From the NCBI GenBank assembly GCA_033763775.1, contig JANRJW010000010.1:62001-126000 (forward strand): DNA of 64,000 nt, written 5' to 3'. Below the pieces are notes generated by a model that saw only the letters and a program-made list of their open reading frames with translations, was not told the DNA's origin and ran no database searches. Origin of the DNA: JAJTHB01 sp033763775. GTDB lineage: Bacteria; Pseudomonadota; Alphaproteobacteria; Rickettsiales; SXRF01. Within the stretch, counting starts at the first letter, position 1. Every line of letters starts with the position of its first letter. Position numbers and translations under genes: made by a program. Positions 14,943 to 22,561 of this stretch are shown here, one piece after another.

Positions 14943-16619
14943 ATGTCTCTGAACTCGCCATATTCTTTGCTTGGTTTTGGCCTCGGCCTTCGTGCGAGGC
15001 ACCTGCCATATATTTTTGAGCACCAGCCGGCGGTGGACTGGTTTGAGATTATTTCCGAAAACTACATGGATACTGGCGGCAAACCGCGCCGCAATCTCGC
15101 GCGTATCGCCGAGCATTATCCGATTGTGATGCACGGCGTATCGCTTTCGATTGGCACCGTGGATCCGCTGAATTCTGAGTATCTACAAAAACTGAAGCGC
15201 CTGATCGATGAAGTAAACCCTGCATGGGTGAGTGATCATTTATGCTGGACAGGTGTGGCACACAAAAACACCCATGACTTGCTGCCCGTGCCCTACACTG
15301 AGGAAGCGCTGAAACATATCATCAAACGCATCCGCATGGTGCAGGACTATTTAGAGCGGCCGATCGCGTTTGAAAATCCCTCGACCTATCTTGAATTCAA
15401 AAGTTCCTCGATGCCGGAAGCGGAATTTATTGCGCGTATGGCCGCTGAGTCTGGCTGCCAGCTGCTGCTGGATGTGAATAATGTTTATGTCACCTGCTAC
15501 AACCACCGGCTGGATGCGAAGAGGTATCTCGATAGCCTGCCGCTCGATCGCGTGATCCAGATCCATCTTTCCGGCCACACCAACAAAGGCACGCATATCA
15601 TCGACACCCATGACGATCATGTCATTGATGAGGTGTGGAATTTATACAAATATGTGGTGCATCGAGCAGGCCGCACGCCAAACACCATGATTGAGTGGGA
15701 TGATAACATTCCTGAATTTCCCGTGCTTTTCGCGGAGCTGGAAAAGGCGCGCGCGGCAGCTAAAAAAGCGCATGATTACACATTGCCAGACCTTGCGAAG
15801 CTAAGTGTGCCGTATGTCATGGATGAAAGGCCACGCCTTGCCGATGAGCAGCACACGCTGCAAGCCGCCATCATGCAGCCAGATGGCAAACCCGCCTCGT
15901 GGATTCGCCAGAAGGATGATTTTTCTGCCGAAGCACAGCTTGGTGTGTATGTGAATGCCTATCGCTGGCGGCTGTTTGATGTGGTCGCGGAAGATTATCC
16001 GGTGCTGAAAGTCTATCTCGGCAGCGAGCGTTTTGAATCGCTCATCAACGATTTTATCACGGTAGTGCCTTCCATTTTTTTCTCGGTTGCGCGCTATGCA
16101 ACACGACTGCCTGCCTTTCAGCAAACGCACACAGGCAGTGATATATTTTCGAGTGAATTATGCGCGCTGGAAACCGCCATTGCCCAGCTGGCGGACGCTC
16201 CTGAAACCGAGGTGCTTACACCCGAGGATCTCACAGGCATGACACCGGAAGCTTTGATGCAATCGCAGCTATGTGTGCGTAAGGCCATGCAGCTATTTGC
16301 CTTCAACCATCCGGTGAATGACTATTACAAGGCGGTGAGAGAAGAAACTCAGCTACCTGCCATCACGAAGCAGCCCAGCTTTCTTGCCGTCTTCCGCCAT
16401 GAGGATGTGGTATGGCGTATGGATCTCGAGCAACAAGAATACAAGCTCTTATCAGCATTGTGCGCCGGCAGCACCGTTGGCGAGGCGCTAAGTGCAGTGG
16501 ATGAATCTGCTGCCGCAAATATTTCCCAATATTTTTCCCGCTGGATGCGTAACGGTTTGCTGAGTAAATGCGAATATAATACCGAACCAAACAGAAGGAC
16601 TATTCATGAAGCTGCTTAA
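14943..16619 (+). CDS. bufB-bufC: Fused BufB-BufC: MNIO (DUF692) enzyme joined to DUF2063 partner
   Basis: The 558-residue protein joins two proteins that are normally separate. Residues 1 to about 280 are a DUF692/MNIO enzyme, a TIM-barrel with iron sites that oxidises cysteines: 'GFGLGLRARHLPYIFEH', 'EIISENYM', 'HGVSLSIG', 'VSDHLCW', 'ENPSTYLEF', 'LLLDVNNVYVTCYN', 'IQIHLSGH' and 'IEWDDNIPEF'. Residues from about 300 are a DUF2063 protein (BufC, substrate binding): 'LGVYVNAYRWRLFDVVAEDYP' region and a helical C-terminal half. I chose ATG 14943 because the MNIO domain begins right there, although the frame stays open upstream through bufA. The end overlaps doxX by 14 bases. Confidence 0.9.
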   Translation: MSLNSPYSLLGFGLGLRARHLPYIFEHQPAVDWFEIISENYMDTGGKPRRNLARIAEHYPIVMHGVSLSIGTVDPLNSEYLQKLKRLIDEVNPAWVSDHLCWTGVAHKNTHDLLPVPYTEEALKHIIKRIRMVQDYLERPIAFENPSTYLEFKSSSMPEAEFIARMAAESGCQLLLDVNNVYVTCYNHRLDAKRYLDSLPLDRVIQIHLSGHTNKGTHIIDTHDDHVIDEVWNLYKYVVHRAGRTPNTMIEWDDNIPEFPVLFAELEKARAAAKKAHDYTLPDLAKLSVPYVMDERPRLADEQHTLQAAIMQPDGKPASWIRQKDDFSAEAQLGVYVNAYRWRLFDVVAEDYPVLKVYLGSERFESLINDFITVVPSIFFSVARYATRLPAFQQTHTGSDIFSSELCALETAIAQLADAPETEVLTPEDLTGMTPEALMQSQLCVRKAMQLFAFNHPVNDYYKAVREETQLPAITKQPSFLAVFRHEDVVWRMDLEQQEYKLLSALCAGSTVGEALSAVDESAAANISQYFSRWMRNGLLSKCEYNTEPNRRTIHEAA

Positions 16620-17052
16620 ATTACTTATTCTCTGGCCACAGCGCATTGCTAGCTATTTCCTCTGGGCGGGGCCGCTGGTTGCGCGCATCACGGTCGGTTA
16701 TGTTTTCATGCTCACCGGTTGGGGTAAGCTGCAGCATATCGAGCAGGTCACCAGCTATTTCGAAAGTCTCGGTATCCCAGCACCGCATATTCTTACGCCA
16801 TTTGTTTCAGGCTTGGAATGCTTCGGCGGCCTGTTTCTGATTCTCGGTGTGCTCACCCGCATCAGCGCAGGCGGCCTTGCCGTCACCATGATTGTCGCTC
16901 TCGTTACAGCAAAATGGGCAGAGGTGGATTCGCTGCACACACTGCTCGGCTTTGAAGAAACACTGTTCCTTGCTATCTTCACCTGGCTTGCTATTTGCGG
17001 CGCCGGCAAGGCCTCGCTAGATTATTTTGCAGAGAGCCGCTTAAAATTATAA
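16606..17052 (+). CDS. DoxX-family membrane protein of the bufferin operon
   Basis: A 148-residue DoxX family protein with four hydrophobic segments, 'ARITVGYVFMLTGWGKL' in the first and 'FVSGLECFGGLFLILGVLTR' in the second being typical. DoxX proteins accompany bufferin operons (BufD), where they probably help redox or export steps at the membrane; this role is inferred. The start overlaps bufBC by 14 bases, so translation is coupled. There is an ATG with AGAAGGA upstream, a good ribosome site. Confidence 0.88.
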   Translation: MKLLKLLILWPQRIASYFLWAGPLVARITVGYVFMLTGWGKLQHIEQVTSYFESLGIPAPHILTPFVSGLECFGGLFLILGVLTRISAGGLAVTMIVALVTAKWAEVDSLHTLLGFEETLFLAIFTWLAICGAGKASLDYFAESRLKL

Positions 17053-17086
17053 ACAGCGGCGGACGGGATGCAGGCAGGGAGTCAAT

Positions 17087-18091
17087 CTAATCTTTCTTTC
17101 CAGCTTCGCGCAGCACCAGTTCTGAGAGCCAGTCATGCATGCTTTTGCCGCTGCGTGCAGCGGCGTCATGCGCGGCGCGCCTCGCTTCCTCGCTCACCCC
17201 TTCCAGCCTGCCATAATAGCGGGTGCGGTGCGTGCCGCCGCGCGGGCCGGGAATCGGAAAATCGAGGTTGGCGGGCGGGGTACCCACACCGACCACAAAA
17301 TCGATCACATAAAACACCTCGCCAATAATCCAGCGCAGCCGGGTTTCACGCGCCTCCACCGGCAGATGAGCCAGCGGCAGCGGATAGACATAGTGTGGGT
17401 TTGAGTTCATCAGCACTTTGCCAAACTCGCTGTCGCGCAGCCATGGCGGCATGCTTTCATCGCCCATCACCACCTTGCCGCCGGGCTTGGTCACGCGCAC
17501 CGCTTCTTTGAACGCGCGCGAAATATCCGAAAACGTATTCAGCCCGCCAAAATGATACACCGCATCAAACATCTTATCGGGAAAGGGCAGGTAGCAGGCG
17601 TTGGAAAGAAAAAACGCTGGCGCAGGTGAGTGCTGCGACAGGCGCTGGCGAGCTTTCTCAAAAAGCTTTGGCGAAATATCCTGCACAAACAGCTTACCGC
17701 CGGCGCCGAGGCGCTTTAAAATCAGCTCCGAATCGCGGCCACTGCCTGCGCCAGTTTCCAGCACCACGGAATCCGGTTTCAGGCACAGATCATCGATCAT
17801 GCGATTCCGCTCGGCGGTTTCATCGACGCCGAACGTCTCGAAGGTCAGGGGCAGGTAAGCGTCATATTCATCGGCCTTCACATCGTAGTAGGCTTTTGCC
17901 TCTGCATCGCTCGCCGCCAGCTGCTTCGGGTAGGTGAAATCCGGAACCCCATCGTGGATCGGGTAGTGGTGCGCATCATCCGCTTTCAGCACACCGGAGA
18001 TGACCTCATCGCCATTTTGCTTGCTGTTTACGAGTGTCAGCGGCGCGTGTGTGGCGGGGCAGCGATACTGGGCGATAAGTTCAATTTTCAT
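17087..18091 (-). CDS. SAM-dependent methyltransferase with a ribbon-helix-helix-like tail
   Basis: The 334-residue protein has an N-terminal Trm112-like segment ('YRCPATHAPL', residues 9-18), a class I methyltransferase core with 'LETGAGSGRDSEL' (motif I, about 109-121) and 'DAVYHFGGLNTFSD', and a C-terminal piece (about 295-330) with 'GVSEEARRAAHDAAARSGKS' and 'MHDWLSELV'. That tail resembles the small helical motif found at the start of alphaproteobacterial PodJ-type and CopG-like proteins. It faces away from the glycan operons but lies directly beside them. Its substrate is unknown. Confidence 0.75.
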   Translation of the reverse strand: MKIELIAQYRCPATHAPLTLVNSKQNGDEVISGVLKADDAHHYPIHDGVPDFTYPKQLAASDAEAKAYYDVKADEYDAYLPLTFETFGVDETAERNRMIDDLCLKPDSVVLETGAGSGRDSELILKRLGAGGKLFVQDISPKLFEKARQRLSQHSPAPAFFLSNACYLPFPDKMFDAVYHFGGLNTFSDISRAFKEAVRVTKPGGKVVMGDESMPPWLRDSEFGKVLMNSNPHYVYPLPLAHLPVEARETRLRWIIGEVFYVIDFVVGVGTPPANLDFPIPGPRGGTHRTRYYGRLEGVSEEARRAAHDAAARSGKSMHDWLSELVLREAGKKD

Positions 18092-18208
18092 GGCGGCAAT
18101 TTAGCGTTGTAGCGCGCTGGCGCATGTGATTAATTATGGTCAGCAGCATATCACGAAATGACCCGCTGGCAACCAATTGCACAGCCGGGCGCAGCCAGAG
18201 GCAAAGCG

Positions 18209-19159
18209 ATGAACTGGGTCAAGCAATCCTTCATTTATGGCCCCGGTGCCAAAGCGCATGGCGAGCCGCCATGGATGAAAAGCCACGCGCAGGTACCCAC
18301 CGCGCTGGTGTGCGAGGATCGCATCCGTATTTACATCACCGTGCGGCCAGAGCAGCGCACCAGCCTTGTCACGTTCATTGATGTCGCGCTCGATGATCCA
18401 TCACGTGTGCTGTATGTGCATAAAGAGCCGATCTTGCCACTTGGCGCGCCGGGCACGTTCGACGAATTTGGCATCATGCCTGCGGCAGTCGTACGTCATG
18501 GCGGCGAGGTATGGCTCTACACCACCGGCTGGCAGCGCGGCCAGACTGTGCCGTATCTGAATGCCATTGGCCTGGCGGTGAGCAGGGATGGCGGCGTCAC
18601 ATTTTCCAGACCATTTGCCGGGCCGGTGCTTTCGACCACGCATCTGGAGCCTTTTTCCACCATGTCGCCCAGCATCATCAAGCGCGAAGGCGTGTGGCAG
18701 ATGTGGTATGGATCGGGAGTGGATTGGATGAAGGCAGGCGATAAATATGAGCCGCTTTACTACATCTACTACGCCCATTCGCGTGATGGTGTGGTGTGGG
18801 AGCGCCCGGGTATCTGCTGCATTCCCGGTGCAAGCGGGCAGGAGGCCACCACGCGCCCCTGCGTGCTGTGGGAAAAGGGGCGCTACCACATGTGGTTCAG
18901 CTATCGGGGCTGCGCAGATTTTCGCGGTGGCCGCGGTAGCTACCGGATAGGCTATGCCAGCTCAACCGATGGGCAAAGCTGGCAGCGCGACGACAGCAAT
19001 GCGGGCATCGATGTCAGCACAGAAGGCTGGGATGCTGAGATGGTCGCCTACCCAAACATCGTCGACACGCCTTACGGGCGCTATCTGTTTTATAACGGCA
19101 ATGATTTTGGCAGCGGTGGCTTTGGCTATGCCACAATGCCAAAAGGAGAAAAAAAATGA
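18209..19159 (+). CDS. Five-bladed beta-propeller protein, glycosyl hydrolase 43/32-like
   Basis: The sequence shows repeated propeller blades: 'RIRIYITVRP', 'VWLYTTGW', 'WQMWYGSG', 'YYIYYAHSRDGVVWERPG', 'YHMWFSYRG', 'YRIGYASSTDGQSW' and 'GRYLFYNGN'. This pattern is typical of GH43/GH32-related proteins found in polysaccharide clusters, where many are glycosidase-like but of unproved activity. I chose the ATG at 18209 because AGAGG lies 7 bases upstream and homologues usually start near 'WVK.G.IY'; a start at 18158 is possible. The last 4 bases overlap the next methyltransferase gene (ATGA), so this begins a three-gene operon. Confidence 0.72.
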   Translation: MNWVKQSFIYGPGAKAHGEPPWMKSHAQVPTALVCEDRIRIYITVRPEQRTSLVTFIDVALDDPSRVLYVHKEPILPLGAPGTFDEFGIMPAAVVRHGGEVWLYTTGWQRGQTVPYLNAIGLAVSRDGGVTFSRPFAGPVLSTTHLEPFSTMSPSIIKREGVWQMWYGSGVDWMKAGDKYEPLYYIYYAHSRDGVVWERPGICCIPGASGQEATTRPCVLWEKGRYHMWFSYRGCADFRGGRGSYRIGYASSTDGQSWQRDDSNAGIDVSTEGWDAEMVAYPNIVDTPYGRYLFYNGNDFGSGGFGYATMPKGEKK

Positions 19160-19842
19160 CTAAATCTGAAGCAGAGTTTCTGAATTTTTATGCAGGCAAG
19201 GATCCTGTTCATCTTTACCCAACAGAATTTGTCATTCGTGCATTTCTTGGAGCCTATCCCAATCTGAAATTGGACAAGGCCAGCTACAAAAATAGCCGCA
19301 TTCTTGATCTGGGGTATGGAGACGGCAGAAATATGCCGCTGATGCATAATCTCGGTTTTAAGATAAGCGGGATAGAAATCAGCGAGCAGCTTAACGAGCT
19401 GGTGATCAAGCGTTTGCATCAAATGGGTATCAGGGCAGACCTCCGCCACGGCACCAATCGTCACATCCCCTTTGAAGACGATTTCTTTGACTACGTGCTG
19501 GCCTGCCATGCCTGCTACTACGTTGAGGAAGGCAGCCGCTTTACAGATAATTTAAAGGAAATAAGCCGCGTAAGCCGTAGTGGCGCAATGCTGATTGCAT
19601 CGCTGCCAAAACCAGATACTTATATCCTTAAAGATTCAGTAGCGGTGGACGATGGCCATTACCGAATCACCCATGATCCATTCGGGCTGCGCAGCGGTGT
19701 CATATTACGTGCGTTTCACGATGAAGATGAGATCAGGAAGGAATTTTCACCCTTCTATGAAAACCTGAGCATCGGACATTGTGATGATAATTACTGGGGT
19801 ATTCACCAGAAATTATGGATCATAGCAGGATCACGAAAATGA
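19156..19842 (+). CDS. Class I SAM-dependent methyltransferase (glycan cluster)
   Basis: The 228-residue enzyme has motif I 'ILDLGYGDGRNMPLM' (about 50-64), an acidic motif II 'SGIEIS', and 'DYVLACHACYYV' as motif IV, with a C-terminal sheet typical of UbiE-like methyltransferases. The start codon overlaps the stop of the propeller gene and the next methyltransferase follows after 13 bases. The acceptor is unknown; a sugar or an acyl group on a sugar is likely from the neighbours. Confidence 0.82.
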   Translation: MTKSEAEFLNFYAGKDPVHLYPTEFVIRAFLGAYPNLKLDKASYKNSRILDLGYGDGRNMPLMHNLGFKISGIEISEQLNELVIKRLHQMGIRADLRHGTNRHIPFEDDFFDYVLACHACYYVEEGSRFTDNLKEISRVSRSGAMLIASLPKPDTYILKDSVAVDDGHYRITHDPFGLRSGVILRAFHDEDEIRKEFSPFYENLSIGHCDDNYWGIHQKLWIIAGSRK

Positions 19843-19855
19843 AAGCACGGCAGCC

Positions 19856-20488
19856 ATGACCAGCTGGAGCAGCTACAGAAATCTCTACCGTGCCCATGGC
19901 TTCAAGCGTGTATGGACGCACCTGAAAGAAAACACCTTCTTTGACTGGCGGCGTGGCACCGATACAGAAACATGGCTGCCGCTTTCCGCCTACAGCACCA
20001 AAGATAGCGACATGAAACACTATCAGGCCTCGTTCACCAGCGAGGTGGTGCGTGCGTTGAAACTGGCGGCTGGTGAGCGCGACCTTGCTGGCTGGCATTT
20101 TTATGATGTTGGCTGCGGCAAAGGAAAAATCCTGATTCTTGCTGCTGAACTGCTGGGGATAGAGTCCATCACCGGCATTGAGCTAAGCCCGCAGCTTGCG
20201 GCCATTTGCCGAAGCAACATCAGGAAAACTGGCATTCAGGCCGAGGTGGTGGAAGCCAATGCCCGCGAGTTTTCTGCCTATGCGCCAAAAGCACTGGTTT
20301 ATTTGTGCGATCCGTTTGGGGAGGAAACATTTAGCGCTGTGCTTGGTCATCTGAAAGCTGCCTGCCGTGAATGTGTGCTGATTTACAATAACCCGGTCTA
20401 TGACCCTGCGCCATTTGGCTTTAGAAAACAGCTCGAAACCTCAGGCTGGCACGCCAATTACCGCACGGGTATTTTTGTTCTGGGCTAA
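19856..20488 (+). CDS. Class I SAM-dependent methyltransferase (DOT1-like fold)
   Basis: A 210-residue protein with motif I 'FYDVGCGKGKILILAAELLG' (about 83-102) and 'ITGIELSPQLAAICRSNI', as in small bacterial class I methyltransferases. 'YLCDPFGEETF' replaces the usual catalytic loop. It ends the plus-strand operon and converges on the next methyltransferase with a 4-base overlap. The substrate is unknown. Confidence 0.8.
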   Translation: MTSWSSYRNLYRAHGFKRVWTHLKENTFFDWRRGTDTETWLPLSAYSTKDSDMKHYQASFTSEVVRALKLAAGERDLAGWHFYDVGCGKGKILILAAELLGIESITGIELSPQLAAICRSNIRKTGIQAEVVEANAREFSAYAPKALVYLCDPFGEETFSAVLGHLKAACRECVLIYNNPVYDPAPFGFRKQLETSGWHANYRTGIFVLG

Positions 20489-21561
20489 CCTGTCCACTGC
20501 ACAAACAGTGCTTTGCCACACACAAACGACCGCGCAATCTGATCACTGTGCGCTGAAAGAAGCTGGTCACCCACGCGCATTGGCCCATCGCCATGCGCCC
20601 ACAGATAATCGTCAAGAATCAGCCATCCGCCCGGCGCAAGGCGCTGAGGCCACAAGCTGGCATCCAGCGAAACCTGCTCCATATCGTGGTTGCCATCAAT
20701 ATGCAGCACCGCAATACGCCCGCAGTAGTTCACGGCGCCGAATTCCTCGCTGCTGACCATCGGGCTGCTGCAGTAATGCTCATAACCTTGCTTCGAAGGC
20801 AGGCGCAGATAATTAAAATCGCCGCTGGCGGCAGGCAGCAGATTCATCGCCAGTGCTTCACGCAGAATATCATAGTCCCAATGTGCATCCATGGACGACA
20901 TGAGCGCTGCCTGAGGATCCTGATGCTTCGAGTGCGAAGGCGCCAGCGGATCCACCGACAGCACCGCGCCGGTCGCAAAACGCTGCGCCATGAAAAGCAG
21001 CACGCTGAGTGACTTACCCATCAGCGAACCAATTTCCACCACGTCGCCCTTCGGTGCGCTGGTGAAAATCGCCATCATCGCGGCCAGCTTATCATCGTTT
21101 GATTCGCCGTAAATCAAGCTGTAGTGGCGAATGGCAGCGGCGATAACGGTACGTGCCGGCAGCAGGGCAGCATCATCGCATAGATGCCGCATCCATTCGC
21201 TCGCCGCTTCTGCCCGCATGAGCAGATCCCGGTATACCTCTACCTGCGCGCGAATGGGGGACGCCCCCACCAGTGTTGTCTCAAGTTGATGCTGACGAAT
21301 AAACTGCTCAAGAAAAGCATGCACGCTGGCTACCGGCGCAAATACCCGTGCGATGCCTTCGCGTTCGATCAGCTTCAGGAACTTTTCAGAAAAATCATCT
21401 TCATGCACATAAGGCAGCAGATGCATGGTAGAAAAAATCGCCTCCATGGTGCTGTCACGCACGGAGGAAGCGGCAACCAGCCGCTCACCACGCGCCTGTG
21501 CGGCCGCATGATAATCACGTGCCGCCTGCCCGAGTGCAGGAAAAACCAGCGTCGCGCTCAT
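20485..21561 (-). CDS. Two-domain protein: carboligase-like N-terminus plus Methyltransf_24-type C-terminus
   Basis: Residues 1 to about 110 ('MSATLVFPALGQAARDYHAA', 'VAASSVRDSTMEA', 'ARVFAPVASVHAFLEQ') resemble the Rossmann-like pre-domain of ATP-grasp enzymes. The rest (about 160-358) is a class I methyltransferase with 'DVVEIGSLMGKS', 'VLSVDPLAP', 'AVLHIDGNHDMEQVSLDA' and 'GGWLILDDY', as in Methyltransf_24 and cephalosporin hydroxylase-like families. No ATP-grasp catalytic domain follows the first part, so the pre-domain may bind a nucleotide or sugar. The gene overlaps the SDR gene by 4 bases (ATGA), last in the ACP-SDR operon. Confidence 0.7.
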   Translation of the reverse strand: MSATLVFPALGQAARDYHAAAQARGERLVAASSVRDSTMEAIFSTMHLLPYVHEDDFSEKFLKLIEREGIARVFAPVASVHAFLEQFIRQHQLETTLVGASPIRAQVEVYRDLLMRAEAASEWMRHLCDDAALLPARTVIAAAIRHYSLIYGESNDDKLAAMMAIFTSAPKGDVVEIGSLMGKSLSVLLFMAQRFATGAVLSVDPLAPSHSKHQDPQAALMSSMDAHWDYDILREALAMNLLPAASGDFNYLRLPSKQGYEHYCSSPMVSSEEFGAVNYCGRIAVLHIDGNHDMEQVSLDASLWPQRLAPGGWLILDDYLWAHGDGPMRVGDQLLSAHSDQIARSFVCGKALFVQWTG

Positions 21562-22310
21562 AGGCTCAGCCCACCATCGACTTCAAGCACGGTGCCGCTG
21601 ACATAGCCGTTCTGAATCGCAAACAGCACCGCTTCCACTACGTCTTTGGGTTGCCCCATGGCGCGAAGGGGGATGCGGCTGGTAATCTCCTCAAGCTGCG
21701 CGGGGCTCACCGCGCTGCGGGTGGAGGCCGTATCGATATAGCCGGGCGCGACCGCCACCACGCGGATGCCCAGTGGCGCCAGTTCCTTTGCCCAGACGCG
21801 GGTGAGCGCATTGACGCCTGCCTTGCTTGCGGAGTAAGCGCTTTGGCCAGCATTGCCGCCGGCACTCACCGAGCTGATATTCACCACTACCCCTTTGGTG
21901 CGTGCCCTCGCCATGCGCCGCGCTACCAGCTGCGTCACATAGAACACCGAAGAAAGATTCACCTCAACGCAGCGCTGCCAGTTCATCGCGGCGGCGGCGA
22001 GCGTGCTTTCATCTTTCTCCAGCAGATTCACCAGCGGCGCGCTATGCAGCATGCCCGCACCGTTTATCAGAATATCAATGGCCGGATGTTTATCATAAAC
22101 CTGCTTGAGCGCTTGCTGGGCGGTATCAAAGCGGCTGAGGTCACAGCAGAACGTACTAACCTTGCCAGAGGCCAGTTTCTTGAGCTTATGCTCATCCACA
22201 TCCAGCGCGATGACATGGGCGCAGCCTGCGGCCAGCAGCGCCTGCACCAGCGCCTGCCCGAGATCTCCCGCGCCGCCAGTTACCAGCGCCGTCTTGCCCG
22301 CTAGCTCCAT
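21558..22310 (-). CDS. Short-chain dehydrogenase/reductase (FabG-like)
   Basis: This 250-residue classical SDR has the NAD(P)-binding 'TGGAGDLGQAL' (10-20), 'NGAG' in the 'DILINGAGML' strand, the catalytic serine in 'NISSVSAGGN' and the YxxxK pair in 'YSASKAG'. The C-terminal 'GTVLEVDGGLSL' is typical of FabG-like enzymes. Its start overlaps the acyl carrier protein gene by 10 bases, so it likely reduces a beta-keto acyl group on that carrier or oxidises a sugar. The aspartate at the end of beta-2 ('ALDVDE') suggests NAD(H) rather than NADP(H). Confidence 0.85.
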   Translation of the reverse strand: MELAGKTALVTGGAGDLGQALVQALLAAGCAHVIALDVDEHKLKKLASGKVSTFCCDLSRFDTAQQALKQVYDKHPAIDILINGAGMLHSAPLVNLLEKDESTLAAAAMNWQRCVEVNLSSVFYVTQLVARRMARARTKGVVVNISSVSAGGNAGQSAYSASKAGVNALTRVWAKELAPLGIRVVAVAPGYIDTASTRSAVSPAQLEEITSRIPLRAMGQPKDVVEAVLFAIQNGYVSGTVLEVDGGLSL

Positions 22311-22534
22311 GCAATGCCCCGTTTGGCGAGCGCTTCGCGAATGGCACCTACCGAAACCATATCAGCGATCTCATCGCCGGTCAGCTCAATCTGGCAGGCC
22401 TGCTCAATCGCCACAATCAGTTCCATATGTTTCAGCGAGTCCCATGTTTCGGTTTCGCGCATGTGCAGTGAATCCACCACCTTGCCTTCCGGCAGGCGCA
22501 GCACGCGGGCGATTAATTTAGTGATTGTTTCCAT
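22301..22534 (-). CDS. Acyl carrier protein (dedicated, stand-alone)
   Basis: A 77-residue acyl or peptidyl carrier protein with the phosphopantetheine-attachment serine in 'TWDSLKHMELIVAIEQ' (about residue 33). The helical layout and length are those of a free carrier. It is the first gene of a minus-strand operon with SDR and methyltransferase. The adenylation enzyme gene begins only 27 bases away on the other strand, so the two would be co-expressed from one tiny divergent promoter. The natural reading is that the adenylation enzyme loads this carrier. Confidence 0.88.
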   Translation of the reverse strand: METITKLIARVLRLPEGKVVDSLHMRETETWDSLKHMELIVAIEQACQIELTGDEIADMVSVGAIREALAKRGIAWS

Positions 22535-22561
22535 AGGCTATTTATTTCACAATCCCACCAC

